From: JANNPJ01 sp035474375
Lineage (GTDB): Bacteria; Actinomycetota; Actinomycetes; Actinomycetales; Kineosporiaceae
Assembly: GCA_035474375.1 (NCBI GenBank)
Contig: DATINJ010000288.1
Location: 1 to 64,000 of the forward strand
Direction of reading: 5' to 3'
DNA: 64,000 nt
This document shows positions 34,459 to 42,005 of the stretch, piece by piece (the stretch's first letter is position 1; every line of letters begins with the position of its first letter). A program made the translations under genes and the position numbers. The notes beneath the pieces are model-generated. The model saw only the letters and a program-made list of their open reading frames with translations, ran no database searches and had not been told where the DNA came from.

Positions 34459-35058
34459 GTGGCCAGACCCCGCAGCTTCGATGAGGCAGAAGTCATTCGG
34501 TCTGCCCGTAATCAGTTCCACCGATCCGGGTACGCCGGAACCTCGCTGGAAGATCTGTGCCGAGTCACCGGCCTCGGCAAGGGCAGTCTGTACGCCTCGT
34601 TCGGCGACAAGCATGACCTCTTCCTGCGGGCCTTCGATCTGTATTGTCGGGAAGTCGTCGCCGAGGCACGTGCGGATCTCAACGGCCCGGGGCCGGCCTA
34701 CCCCCGACTGTTGGATCACATCCGAGCGATTGCGAAATCGACTGTCGCCGACCGGAAACGAGTGGGCTGCCTGCTGGCCAAAGGCTCCGCCGAGTTGGCC
34801 GGAACCGACCCGGAGGTCGCCGACCGGGCCCTGGCCACGTTCGTCGACCTGCACGGTGCACTGGCCGACAGCATCGCCGCCGCCCAACGAGAGGGCGACC
34901 TCGCCCCCGACATGAACCCGAACCAAGTAGCCGCGCTGATCCTGGCGGTGCTGCGCGGCATCGAAGCGCTGGGCAAGGCCGGCGCGAACGCGGAGTTCAT
35001 CCACGGCGTCGCCGAACAAGCCATCGCCCTGCTCCCCCGCGGCGCAGCGGAAGCCTGA
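34459..35058 (+). CDS. TetR/AcrR-family regulator
   Basis: A 199-residue regulator. Residues 1-55 are the DNA-binding domain: MARPRSFDEAEVIRSARNQF, TSLEDLCRVTGLGKGSLYASF and GDKHDLFLRAFDLY. The C-terminal part includes RKRVGCLLAKGSAELAGTDP, which resembles the TetR_C_16/YxaF-like group carrying a reactive cysteine, so thiol or electrophile sensing is possible. The GTG start is leaderless. It converges with the SRPBCC gene at 35071-35511, 12 bp away, so no target is obvious other than itself. Confidence 0.88.
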   Translation: MARPRSFDEAEVIRSARNQFHRSGYAGTSLEDLCRVTGLGKGSLYASFGDKHDLFLRAFDLYCREVVAEARADLNGPGPAYPRLLDHIRAIAKSTVADRKRVGCLLAKGSAELAGTDPEVADRALATFVDLHGALADSIAAAQREGDLAPDMNPNQVAALILAVLRGIEALGKAGANAEFIHGVAEQAIALLPRGAAEA

Positions 35059-35070
35059 CCACGCCAAGCC

Positions 35071-35511
35071 TCAGGAATTGCCGGAATCTGTCTCGGCCGC
35101 CCGCTTCAGCCCTTCGGCCTCGAACCGCAGATACCGCCTGATCATGCCTCCGTAGATCAGCCGAGCCGGGCCGGCCAGGATGCCGCTGTGCGTCAGCCGC
35201 ACCACTATCCGAGACGAGTCTGCGCCTTTCGGCTCAACCGTGTGCTCGGCCAGCGAGCGCAACCCGGGGGCCTCAGCTCGCCAGCTGAACATTCGGCCGT
35301 GCTCGACCTGCTCCACCGTCCAGATCGTGACCGGCAGCCGGGGCTGTCGCAGCCGAGCTCGCTGACCCGGCCATAGCCCGCCAGCGTCGAGCAGTTGGGC
35401 GCCGTTCACCGACGCCGTCCACTGTGGCCACCGCTCGACGTCACTCAACACGCCCCAGACCCGATCGGCCTGCGCAGCAATGTCGATCCTGCGCTCGTAC
35501 TCCACGTTCAT
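35071..35511 (-). CDS. SRPBCC-family (START-like) protein
   Basis: A 146-residue protein with the polyketide-cyclase/START-like fold: YERRIDIAAQADRVWGVLSDVERWPQWTASV is the typical opening strand-helix, then VTIWTVEQVEHGRMFSWRAEAPG and the C-terminal long helix YGGMIRRYLRFEAEGLKRAAE. It likely binds a hydrophobic ligand; no enzymatic function can be read. ATG 35511 follows GGGAGGG. The frame is open upstream, with weaker sequence. Confidence 0.82.
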   Translation of the reverse strand: MNVEYERRIDIAAQADRVWGVLSDVERWPQWTASVNGAQLLDAGGLWPGQRARLRQPRLPVTIWTVEQVEHGRMFSWRAEAPGLRSLAEHTVEPKGADSSRIVVRLTHSGILAGPARLIYGGMIRRYLRFEAEGLKRAAETDSGNS

Positions 35512-35655
35512 TGGCCCTCCCACCATTGCGACGGCCATTCCACGGTGAAACACGCCAAGTACGCAGTCAAGCGATTAGGAGGCACACCCTTGCCGCCACG
35601 GCGTAACGCAATCGGTCGAACCTGCCTTGGCGACCTCCACCAAGGAAATCGTCGC

Positions 35656-36525
35656 CTACTCGATCGGGGCCACCAGCGGTGGCGAAACCTTGGTCCCTGC
35701 ATTGACTTTGGCTGCGTCGAGCTGCGACTGAAGGAGGAAAATGCTTCCGGTCAGGTCGGCACCACGCAGGTCCGCAGCCCTGAAGTCGACACCGGTCAGA
35801 TCCGCCGCACGCAGGTCCGCACCACGCAGATCGGCACCGATCAGGTACGCACCGCGCAAATTCGCGGCGCGCAGATCGGCGCCCTTGAGCTTGGCTCCGA
35901 TCAGGTCGGCCCCTCGATGATCCTTGGGTTTGTGCTGTGCAAAGGCGGCGGCCCGGAAGAGCTCGCTGGTCTGCTGCAACAACGGGTTGACTCGCTGCCG
36001 GTGCGCGTCGACGTCCAGGCCGATCAACGCCGCCGGCTCGCCGTCGGTCAGTTCCTCGGTCTGCTGGATCACCCGACCGAGCTTGCGATGCAGAGCCTTG
36101 GCCGGCTGCATGGTCATCGACTCGGTCAACGCCAGCGCCTCGGTCAAGTAGTAGAGAAGTTCGTGCAGATGCCGCATCACCGGAAAGACCTGGAACATCT
36201 CCGGAGCGGAGCGCGCAGCAGTGCGCCAGTCACGCCCGGCGTAGGTGCCTTGAGAAACCTTCTGGCCGGCACCGAAGCAGTCGTACACCGTGCAGCCGGT
36301 GAAGCCCTTCGGCCGCAATTGGGTGTGGATTCCGCAGCCGAAGTCAGCCCGAAGGTTGGGGCAGGCTTGTCCGGCGGGCTTATCGATCGCAAAGTCGGCA
36401 GAAGCGGCGAACGCAGGGACGACGCAGCAGAGCGCGAAGCAGTTGGCACAGTCCGCGTGCAGATCCGTCAGGCCAAGATGGCGCCGAGGCGAAGCCGCCG
36501 CTGAGTTCTGCTGTTGGTCGGGCAT
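35656..36525 (-). CDS. YkgJ-like cysteine cluster fused to pentapeptide repeats
   Basis: A 289-residue protein with two parts. Residues about 24-90 form a YkgJ-like zinc/iron-chelating cluster: CANCFALCC, CPNL, GCGIH, RPKGFTGCTVYDCFGAGQ. A helical spacer follows (about 95-195, MFQVFPVMRHLHELLYYL and the rest). Residues about 205-268 hold roughly a dozen A(D/N)LxX pentapeptides (GADLIGAKLKGADLRAANLR), which form a right-handed quadrilateral beta-helix. Pentapeptide proteins can mimic DNA (MfpA/Qnr), but the fused cluster argues for another role. The ATG follows AGGAGA. No partner gene is evident. Confidence 0.82.
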   Translation of the reverse strand: MPDQQQNSAAASPRRHLGLTDLHADCANCFALCCVVPAFAASADFAIDKPAGQACPNLRADFGCGIHTQLRPKGFTGCTVYDCFGAGQKVSQGTYAGRDWRTAARSAPEMFQVFPVMRHLHELLYYLTEALALTESMTMQPAKALHRKLGRVIQQTEELTDGEPAALIGLDVDAHRQRVNPLLQQTSELFRAAAFAQHKPKDHRGADLIGAKLKGADLRAANLRGAYLIGADLRGADLRAADLTGVDFRAADLRGADLTGSIFLLQSQLDAAKVNAGTKVSPPLVAPIE

Positions 36526-36570
36526 CGGGCCGGATCTCCTGAATTCTCTTCGATTGCCGTCAACCCCTAC

Positions 36571-36617
36571 CCGTGATCATGCACGAAGTACCCCTTTGAT
36601 CGCGACAGGAAGGGGTA
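36571..36617. repeat. family A half-element and a small hairpin in a divergent promoter region
   Basis: CCGTGATCATGCACG (36571-36585) is one half of the family A arm. Just after it TACCCCTT (36589-36596) and AAGGGGTA (36610-36617) form an 8-bp hairpin. Unlike the full palindromes, this lies between divergent genes (starts at 36525 and 36697). Confidence 0.55.
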
Positions 36618-36696
36618 GAACGTGCGCGAGTTCGGGACCAGGCAGAAATCTGTGGAACAGGGCAACCAAATCCACGCGGCGTACGATAAATGAAGT

Positions 36697-37560
36697 ATGG
36701 CGTTCATGGATCCGACCCCGACGCAGCCGATCCCCGTCCTCTCGGTGGGTGACTCGGCACCGAAGACCACGCCGAGCGAGCCAACTGCGCCGGCTGCGCC
36801 GACCGCCCGCTCCGGCCGGCCGGTCTGGCCGTTGGTCCTGGTCGCGGTGCTGCTCGTTGCCGCCTTGGTGCTCCTCGCCTGGAACCTGACCTCCGGCGGT
36901 GGCGATGCCGGGCGGGTGGCGGTTCCGCTCGGCGGGCGGTCCACAGCCGTGATCCACATTGACAGTGGGGCCGATTCGATCGTCGTCACCACCGTCGATC
37001 TCGGTGGTGACCTGGCTGTCGTCACTACCCCGGGCGGGGATGAGAGCGGGGTCAAGCCCCGAGCCCGAATGGACGGCGATCAACTGCGGGTCTGGACCGA
37101 GGATGTCGGTTCTGCGGACGACGGAGCGCGGGTGCAGATCGACGTCCGCATCGCCGCCGGTGTGCGCTGGGACGTCGTCGTGGACAAGGGCGCCAAGCAG
37201 GTGAACCTCGCGCTCGGCTCGGGGAAGGTGAACCTGGTTGAGCTGCGCGGCGGCGCCGACCTCGCCGACGTCACCCTGCCGAAGCCGACCGGCACCCAGA
37301 CCGTCCGCATCCCGATCGGGCTGGCGACCGCGGCCATGCATGTCCCGACGGACGTTCCGTCCAAGATCACGTTCGGCAGTGGAGCCGGGCGGGCGATCGT
37401 GGACGGCGCGCAGCGGCAGGGCATTGCGGCCGGCATCACGATCTACGGGGTGAACGGAACGAGCGGCAAGGGCGGTGCGGATGGTTACACCGCCGCGAAG
37501 GACCGACTCCTGCTGGACGTCAAAGCCGGCGTCGGTACCCTGAGCCTCGACCGAACCTGA
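36697..37560 (+). CDS. membrane-anchored DUF4097-like beta-helix protein
   Basis: A 287-residue protein. A Pro/Ala/Thr-rich cytoplasmic N-terminus (about 1-42) is followed by one membrane helix (PVWPLVLVAVLLVAALVLLAW, residues 43-63) and an exposed domain of short repeated strands (STAVIHIDSGADSIVVTTVD, DLAVVTTPGG, VNLALGSGKVNLVELRGGAD). These resemble DUF4097/adhesin-like beta-helices. The function is unknown. A second ATG three codons on (36706) is possible. TACGAT at 36682-36687 may be the -10 box. It ends 48 bp before a family B palindrome. Confidence 0.65.
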   Translation: MAFMDPTPTQPIPVLSVGDSAPKTTPSEPTAPAAPTARSGRPVWPLVLVAVLLVAALVLLAWNLTSGGGDAGRVAVPLGGRSTAVIHIDSGADSIVVTTVDLGGDLAVVTTPGGDESGVKPRARMDGDQLRVWTEDVGSADDGARVQIDVRIAAGVRWDVVVDKGAKQVNLALGSGKVNLVELRGGADLADVTLPKPTGTQTVRIPIGLATAAMHVPTDVPSKITFGSGAGRAIVDGAQRQGIAAGITIYGVNGTSGKGGADGYTAAKDRLLLDVKAGVGTLSLDRT

Positions 37561-37608
37561 TCCAGGCTCTCCCCGGCTTCAGTCGAAATGCCGCAGCCCG
37601 CCCGCGAA

Positions 37609-37671
37609 GATCGCCAGTTACGCCCGCAGGTAGTGCCTTTCGCGGCACGAAAGCGGGCGCAACTGCCGATC
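37609..37671. repeat. family B palindrome, copy 2
   Basis: GATCGCCAGTTACGCCCGC (37609-37627) pairs with 37653-37671 with two mismatches in 19. An inner stem GTGCC/GGCAC closes the loop. In inverted orientation it shares CCCGCTTTCGTGCC and the CTGGCGATC arm with copy 1 at 13969-14033. It again lies between convergent genes (stops 37560 and 37688). Confidence 0.75.
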
Positions 37672-37687
37672 ACCCAAGGACCGAGGG

Positions 37688-38644
37688 TCAGCGGGGGGCT
37701 TGGGCGAGCAGGGCTCGGGCGAAACTGGTGTGCGTTACCAGGCCGCTGACGTAGCCGCCGAGGATCGCTGCCCTCGCGGCGGGCGCCTTCTCCGGCCCGT
37801 ATCCGAGCCCGATCACCTCCGGGATCCGCCGTAGCGCAGCGGCATCGATGCAGATCATCCGCCGAGTCAGGGGTGCGGTGACGGCAACTCCGTCGGCGTC
37901 CAGCAGCACCCCGGAAACATCGCCGCGGACCCCCAGCTTCAATAACGACGCCTGCTCAGCTGCGGGGACCGCATCGAAGACGGTCGAGTACGGCGGGTCC
38001 CAGCTGCCGATCCCGACCACCGCCTTGGTCACCGAGGCGAACTGCTCGGTCGCTCGGGCAACCTCGGGCTGCCGCAGCAACACCTGTGCGGTGGTGGCGT
38101 CCGGCACGATCATCGGGGCGTAGAAGTAGTAGGCCGGACCTTTGGCGATCCGGGCGACGTCGCGGACCAGCTCGATCGAGCTCTCGTCGACATCAGGCCG
38201 GGACAGCGCTCCGGTCAGCTGGACCACCGGGCAGGACGCCAGCTGGGTCAGCTCCGCCCGCATCGCCATCAGGGACCGCGCCCACCCCAGCCCCAGCACG
38301 TCGTCCGTGGTGACGATCTCGGTGAGCAGTTCGGCGGCGGCAAGTCCGACCTGCTGGCGCAGCACCGCATCGTGCTCGTCCAGGGTGTTGACGACGATCG
38401 CGTGCTGCAGTTGGTACGCGTCGCGCAGCTCGCTGGAGAGCACGACGTCGATCTCGCCTGGATGGCCGATGTGAATCCGGACCAGACCGCTGCTGCGAGC
38501 GGTCTCCAGCAGCCGGGCCACCTTGAACCGGCTGAGCTGCAACTCGTCGGCAATTTCGATCTTGGATTTGCCGTCCAGGTAGTAGCGCCGCGCCACGGTC
38601 GCGGTGAGAACGAGTTGCGCCGGGCCGCCCAGATCGGCTGTCAC
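37688..38644 (-). CDS. SorC/DeoR-family sugar-responsive regulator
   Basis: A 318-residue SorC regulator. The N-terminal helix-turn-helix (VARRYYLDGKSKIEIADELQ, LSRFKVARLLETARSSGLVRI) is followed by the sugar-binding domain with VLGLGWARSLMAM, VVQLTGAL, VGIGSW and the C-terminal GLGYGPEKAPAARAAILGGYVSGLVTH, all standard family motifs. It faces the polyol transporter operon, and two GCTCAnATGAGC palindromes lie between them, one near each gene. It should respond to a phosphorylated sugar or polyol. GTG 38644 follows GGGAGGG. Confidence 0.92.
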   Translation of the reverse strand: MTADLGGPAQLVLTATVARRYYLDGKSKIEIADELQLSRFKVARLLETARSSGLVRIHIGHPGEIDVVLSSELRDAYQLQHAIVVNTLDEHDAVLRQQVGLAAAELLTEIVTTDDVLGLGWARSLMAMRAELTQLASCPVVQLTGALSRPDVDESSIELVRDVARIAKGPAYYFYAPMIVPDATTAQVLLRQPEVARATEQFASVTKAVVGIGSWDPPYSTVFDAVPAAEQASLLKLGVRGDVSGVLLDADGVAVTAPLTRRMICIDAAALRRIPEVIGLGYGPEKAPAARAAILGGYVSGLVTHTSFARALLAQAPR

Positions 38645-38670
38645 GTCGACTTGCCCTCCCTTCAGACGAT

Positions 38671-38682
38671 GCTCATATGAGC
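38671..38682. promoter_or_regulatory. SorC operator 1
   Basis: GCTCATATGAGC is a perfect 12-bp palindrome 26 bp upstream of the sorC-type gene, placed for autoregulation. It matches operator 2 at 38757-38770 except at the centre. Confidence 0.75.
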
Positions 38683-38756
38683 GATAGCCGACTCATTGTG
38701 GCAGAAATCATTGACGTTCAAGCAGCTTCGGAACAGACTTCATCCGAGTAGACCCG

Positions 38757-38770
38757 TGCTCAAATGAGCA
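38757..38770. promoter_or_regulatory. SorC operator 2
   Basis: TGCTCAAATGAGCA has 6-bp arms around a 2-base centre and lies 21 bp upstream of the solute-binding-protein start. Its centre is 87 bp from that of operator 1, close to a whole number of helical turns, so looping between the two is possible. Confidence 0.75.
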
Positions 38771-38791
38771 GACAACAGAGAGGTCGCCGTC

Positions 38792-40159
38792 GTGGACAAA
38801 GGGTCCAGATCACGACGCTTGGCAGCCCTAACCGTCGTCCTCGCCATGGCCACCTCCGGGTGCGCCGGCTGGGGCGGCCGCGGTGGCTCGGGCGGAGCGA
38901 TGAGCATCAACGTGCTGATGGTGAACAACCCGCAGATGGTCGACCTGCAAAAGCTCACCGCCGACAACTTCACCAAGCAGACCGGCATCAGTGTCAATTT
39001 CACCGTGCTGCCGGAGAACGACGTCCGAGACAAGATCAGCCAGGAGTTCTCCAGCCAGGCCGGGCAGTACGACATCGCGACGGTCAGCAACTTCGAGATC
39101 CCGATCTATGCCCGAAGTCGGTGGATCGCACCCCTTGACCCGTACATCGCGAAGGACCCGGGCTTTGATCAGGCGGACATTCTCAAGCCGATGGTGGCCT
39201 CACTCAAAGGTGACGACGGAAAGATCTACGGGCAGCCGTTTTACGGTGAGTCCTCATTCCTGATGTACCGCAAAGACGTGCTGGCTGAAAAGAACGTGAC
39301 GATGCCGGAGAATCCGACCTGGCAACAGGTCGCTGATATCGCCGCCAAAGTGGACGGCGCACAGCCGGGAATGGCCGGCATCTGTCTGCGCGGCCAGCCG
39401 GGCTGGGGGCAGGTCTTCGCCCCGCTCACGACGGTGGTGAACACCTTCGGCGGCACCTGGTTCACCGAAGACTGGCAGGCTCAGGTCGACTCGCCACAGT
39501 TCCGTCAGGCCACCCAGTTCTACGTCGACCTGGTTCGCAAGTACGGCGAAAATGGCGCCCCACAGGCGGGTTTCACTGAGTGCTTGAACAATCTCATCCA
39601 GGGCAACGCGGCGATGTGGTACGACGCGACCTCGGCCGCCGGATCGCTGGAGGCAGCCGACTCGCCGGTCAAGGGCAAGATCGGGTACGCCGCCGCACCG
39701 GTGGTGAAGACCCAGAGCTCGGGCTGGCTGTATGCCTGGTCCTGGGGCATCGAGCAGGCCAGCGAGAAGAAGGAGAACGCCTGGAAGTTCATCTCCTGGG
39801 CCTCTGGCAAGGACTACGAGAAGCTGGTCGGCAGGGAGCTCGGCTGGTCCAACGTGCCGGCCGGAAAGCGTTCCTCCACCTATCAGATCCCCGAATATCT
39901 CAACGAGGCCAAGGCGTTTGCGGCACCGACGCAGAACGCGATCGAGAATGCCGACCCGCTGAATCCCGGGGTGCAGCCACGACCGGCCCCCGGCATCCAA
40001 TTCGTCGACATCCCCGAGTTTCCGGGACTGGGCACCCAGGTGTCCCAGTACATCAGCTCGGCGATCGCCGGTCAGATGAGCGTGCCCACGGCGCTCGAAC
40101 GCGGTCAAAAACTCGCGGATGACGTGGCCGAACGGTATCGAGCCCGGGAGTCAAAATGA
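38792..40159 (+). CDS. polyol/sugar ABC transporter solute-binding lipoprotein
   Basis: A 455-residue extracellular binding protein of the family-1 type. A lipoprotein signal peptide ends in the lipobox TSGC, with Cys near residue 24. Internal SBP motifs include VNFTVLPENDVRDKISQEFS, GQYDIATVSNFEIPIYA and NAAMWYDATSAAGSLEAAD; these resemble sorbitol/mannitol-binding (SmoE-like) proteins. The GTG at 38792 follows AGAGAGG. Its stop overlaps the first permease gene (ATGA). Adjacent polyol dehydrogenase and SorC genes support a polyol substrate. Confidence 0.88.
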   Translation: MDKGSRSRRLAALTVVLAMATSGCAGWGGRGGSGGAMSINVLMVNNPQMVDLQKLTADNFTKQTGISVNFTVLPENDVRDKISQEFSSQAGQYDIATVSNFEIPIYARSRWIAPLDPYIAKDPGFDQADILKPMVASLKGDDGKIYGQPFYGESSFLMYRKDVLAEKNVTMPENPTWQQVADIAAKVDGAQPGMAGICLRGQPGWGQVFAPLTTVVNTFGGTWFTEDWQAQVDSPQFRQATQFYVDLVRKYGENGAPQAGFTECLNNLIQGNAAMWYDATSAAGSLEAADSPVKGKIGYAAAPVVKTQSSGWLYAWSWGIEQASEKKENAWKFISWASGKDYEKLVGRELGWSNVPAGKRSSTYQIPEYLNEAKAFAAPTQNAIENADPLNPGVQPRPAPGIQFVDIPEFPGLGTQVSQYISSAIAGQMSVPTALERGQKLADDVAERYRARESK

Positions 40160-41106
40160 GCAGTGCGACAACAACTTCCGCACCGACCGACGCGAGGCCA
40201 TCGGCGGCGCTGCGGCGCTCCGGTGACTGGGCTCGGCGAGCACCGCTGCTGCCTGCGTTGATCTTCACCATAATCCTGACCCAGCTACCGTTCGTGGCCA
40301 CGCTGGTGATCTCGTTCATGAACTGGAACGCCTACTACCCGGACGAGCGTGGCTTCGCCGGGCTGGACAACTTCCGGCGGGTGTTCACCGACATCAACAT
40401 GCGCCAGTCGGTGGTCACCACGATCCTGCTGACCGCCACCGTGGTGCTGGTCAGCCTGGCTCTCGGTCTGGGCATCGCCCTGCTGCTGGACCGCAAGTTC
40501 GCCGGCCGCGGTGCGGTCCGGACGATGATGATCGCGCCGTTCCTGATCGTCCCGGTGGCTGCCGCCCTGATCTGGAAGCACGCGCTGTACAACCCGGAGT
40601 ACGGGCTCTTCAACGGGTTGCTGTCGGCCGTCTGGAAGCTGTTCGGCTCGGACAGCCCGCCACAGCCGGACTGGATCAGCAACGCGCCGTTGATCTCCGT
40701 CGAACTGGCGCTGATCTGGCAGTGGACGCCGTTCATGATGCTGATCCTGCTGGCCGGATTGCAGAGCCGGCCGCTTGATGTGATCGAAGCGGCCAAGATG
40801 GACGGCGCCGGAACTTGGGACATCTTCCGGTATATGACCCTGCCGCACATGCGCCAGTACCTGGAGTTGGCCGGTCTGCTCGGCTCGATCTACGTGGTGC
40901 AGAACTTCGACGCCGTCTTCACCATCACCTCCGGCGGTCTCGGTACCGCGAACCTGCCGTTCACTATCTACCAAACCTTCTACAACGAACAGGATTACGG
41001 CCGAGCCTCGGCTGCGGGCGTGGTCGTCGTGATCGGCACCATCATCATCGCCACATTCGCGTTGCGAACCGTGTCCACCCTGTTCCGAGAGGAGGGCGGG
41101 CGATGA
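40156..41106 (+). CDS. sugar ABC transporter permease (MalF-like)
   Basis: A 316-residue permease with six membrane helices. The N-terminal helix is LLPALIFTIILTQLPFVATLVI. The EAA loop, the contact site for the ATPase, is EAAKMDGAGTWDIFRYMTLPHM (near residue 214). It resembles SmoF/MtlF. The ATG overlaps the stop of the binding-protein gene, and its own stop overlaps the second permease (ATGA). No ATPase gene is in the operon. Confidence 0.9.
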   Translation: MSSATTTSAPTDARPSAALRRSGDWARRAPLLPALIFTIILTQLPFVATLVISFMNWNAYYPDERGFAGLDNFRRVFTDINMRQSVVTTILLTATVVLVSLALGLGIALLLDRKFAGRGAVRTMMIAPFLIVPVAAALIWKHALYNPEYGLFNGLLSAVWKLFGSDSPPQPDWISNAPLISVELALIWQWTPFMMLILLAGLQSRPLDVIEAAKMDGAGTWDIFRYMTLPHMRQYLELAGLLGSIYVVQNFDAVFTITSGGLGTANLPFTIYQTFYNEQDYGRASAAGVVVVIGTIIIATFALRTVSTLFREEGGR

Positions 41107-42005
41107 GCCAGATCACGGATGTCGGTCCGACCGAAAACAGCAGAGCAACCACCCTCAACAATCGCAAGCCCCGGCCGGATCGCAAGGCCCGGGGCGGCGC
41201 CCTGCTCGGGCTGCTGGCCTGGGTGATCGGCATTCTGTTCGTGGTGCCGATCCTGTGGATGCTCCTCACCTCCTTCCACAGCGAGGCGGACGCGGCGACA
41301 AACCCGCCGTCCGTGCTGGCACCGCTCACCCTGCAGGGTTATCGGGAGTTCTTCGGCGCCTCCACCGGCGCCAGCCCGTGGCCACCGCTGCTGAACTCGA
41401 TGACCGCCAGCCTGGTGTCGACGCTGCTGGTGCTGCTGCTCGCCGTCCCGGCCGCGTACGCGCTGTCGATCAAGAAGGTGGAGAAGTGGACTGATGTGAT
41501 GTTCTTCTTCCTCTCCACCAAGATGCTGCCGATCGTCGCCGGCCTGCTGCCGATCTACATTTTCGCCCAGAACATCGGGATGCTTGACAACATCTGGCTG
41601 TTAATCATCTTCTACACGGCGATGAACCTGCCGATCGCGGTCTGGATGATGCGCTCGTTCCTGGCCGAGGTGCCGGTGGAGATGCTGGAGGCCGCCCAGG
41701 TGGACGGCGCCGGCCTGATCCGGACGCTCAAAGACATCATCGCCCCGGTGGTCGCCCCCGGCATCGCCGCCGTCTCCCTGATCTGCTTCATCTTCAGCTG
41801 GAATGAGCTGTTGTTCGCCCGGGTTCTGACCGCGACCGTGGCGCAGACCGCCCCGGTGTTCCTGACCGGCTTCGTCACCAGCCAGGGACTGTTCCTGGCC
41901 AAGGTGTGTGCGGCCGCCATCGTGGTATCGCTCCCGGTGCTCGCCGCCGGATTCGCCGCCCAGGACAAGCTGGTTCAGGGGCTTTCGATGGGTGCCGTCA
42001 AGTGA
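41103..42005 (+). CDS. sugar ABC transporter permease (MalG-like)
   Basis: A 300-residue permease, partner of the preceding one. Six helices are visible, the first LLGLLAWVIGILFVVPILWMLL. The EAA loop is EAAQVDGAGLIRTLKDIIAP (near residue 196), and the end VQGLSMGAVK is typical for MalG-like subunits. The start overlaps the upstream stop, and its stop is overlapped by the dehydrogenase start (GTGA). The first 30 residues are polar and variable. Confidence 0.9.
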   Translation: MSQITDVGPTENSRATTLNNRKPRPDRKARGGALLGLLAWVIGILFVVPILWMLLTSFHSEADAATNPPSVLAPLTLQGYREFFGASTGASPWPPLLNSMTASLVSTLLVLLLAVPAAYALSIKKVEKWTDVMFFFLSTKMLPIVAGLLPIYIFAQNIGMLDNIWLLIIFYTAMNLPIAVWMMRSFLAEVPVEMLEAAQVDGAGLIRTLKDIIAPVVAPGIAAVSLICFIFSWNELLFARVLTATVAQTAPVFLTGFVTSQGLFLAKVCAAAIVVSLPVLAAGFAAQDKLVQGLSMGAVK

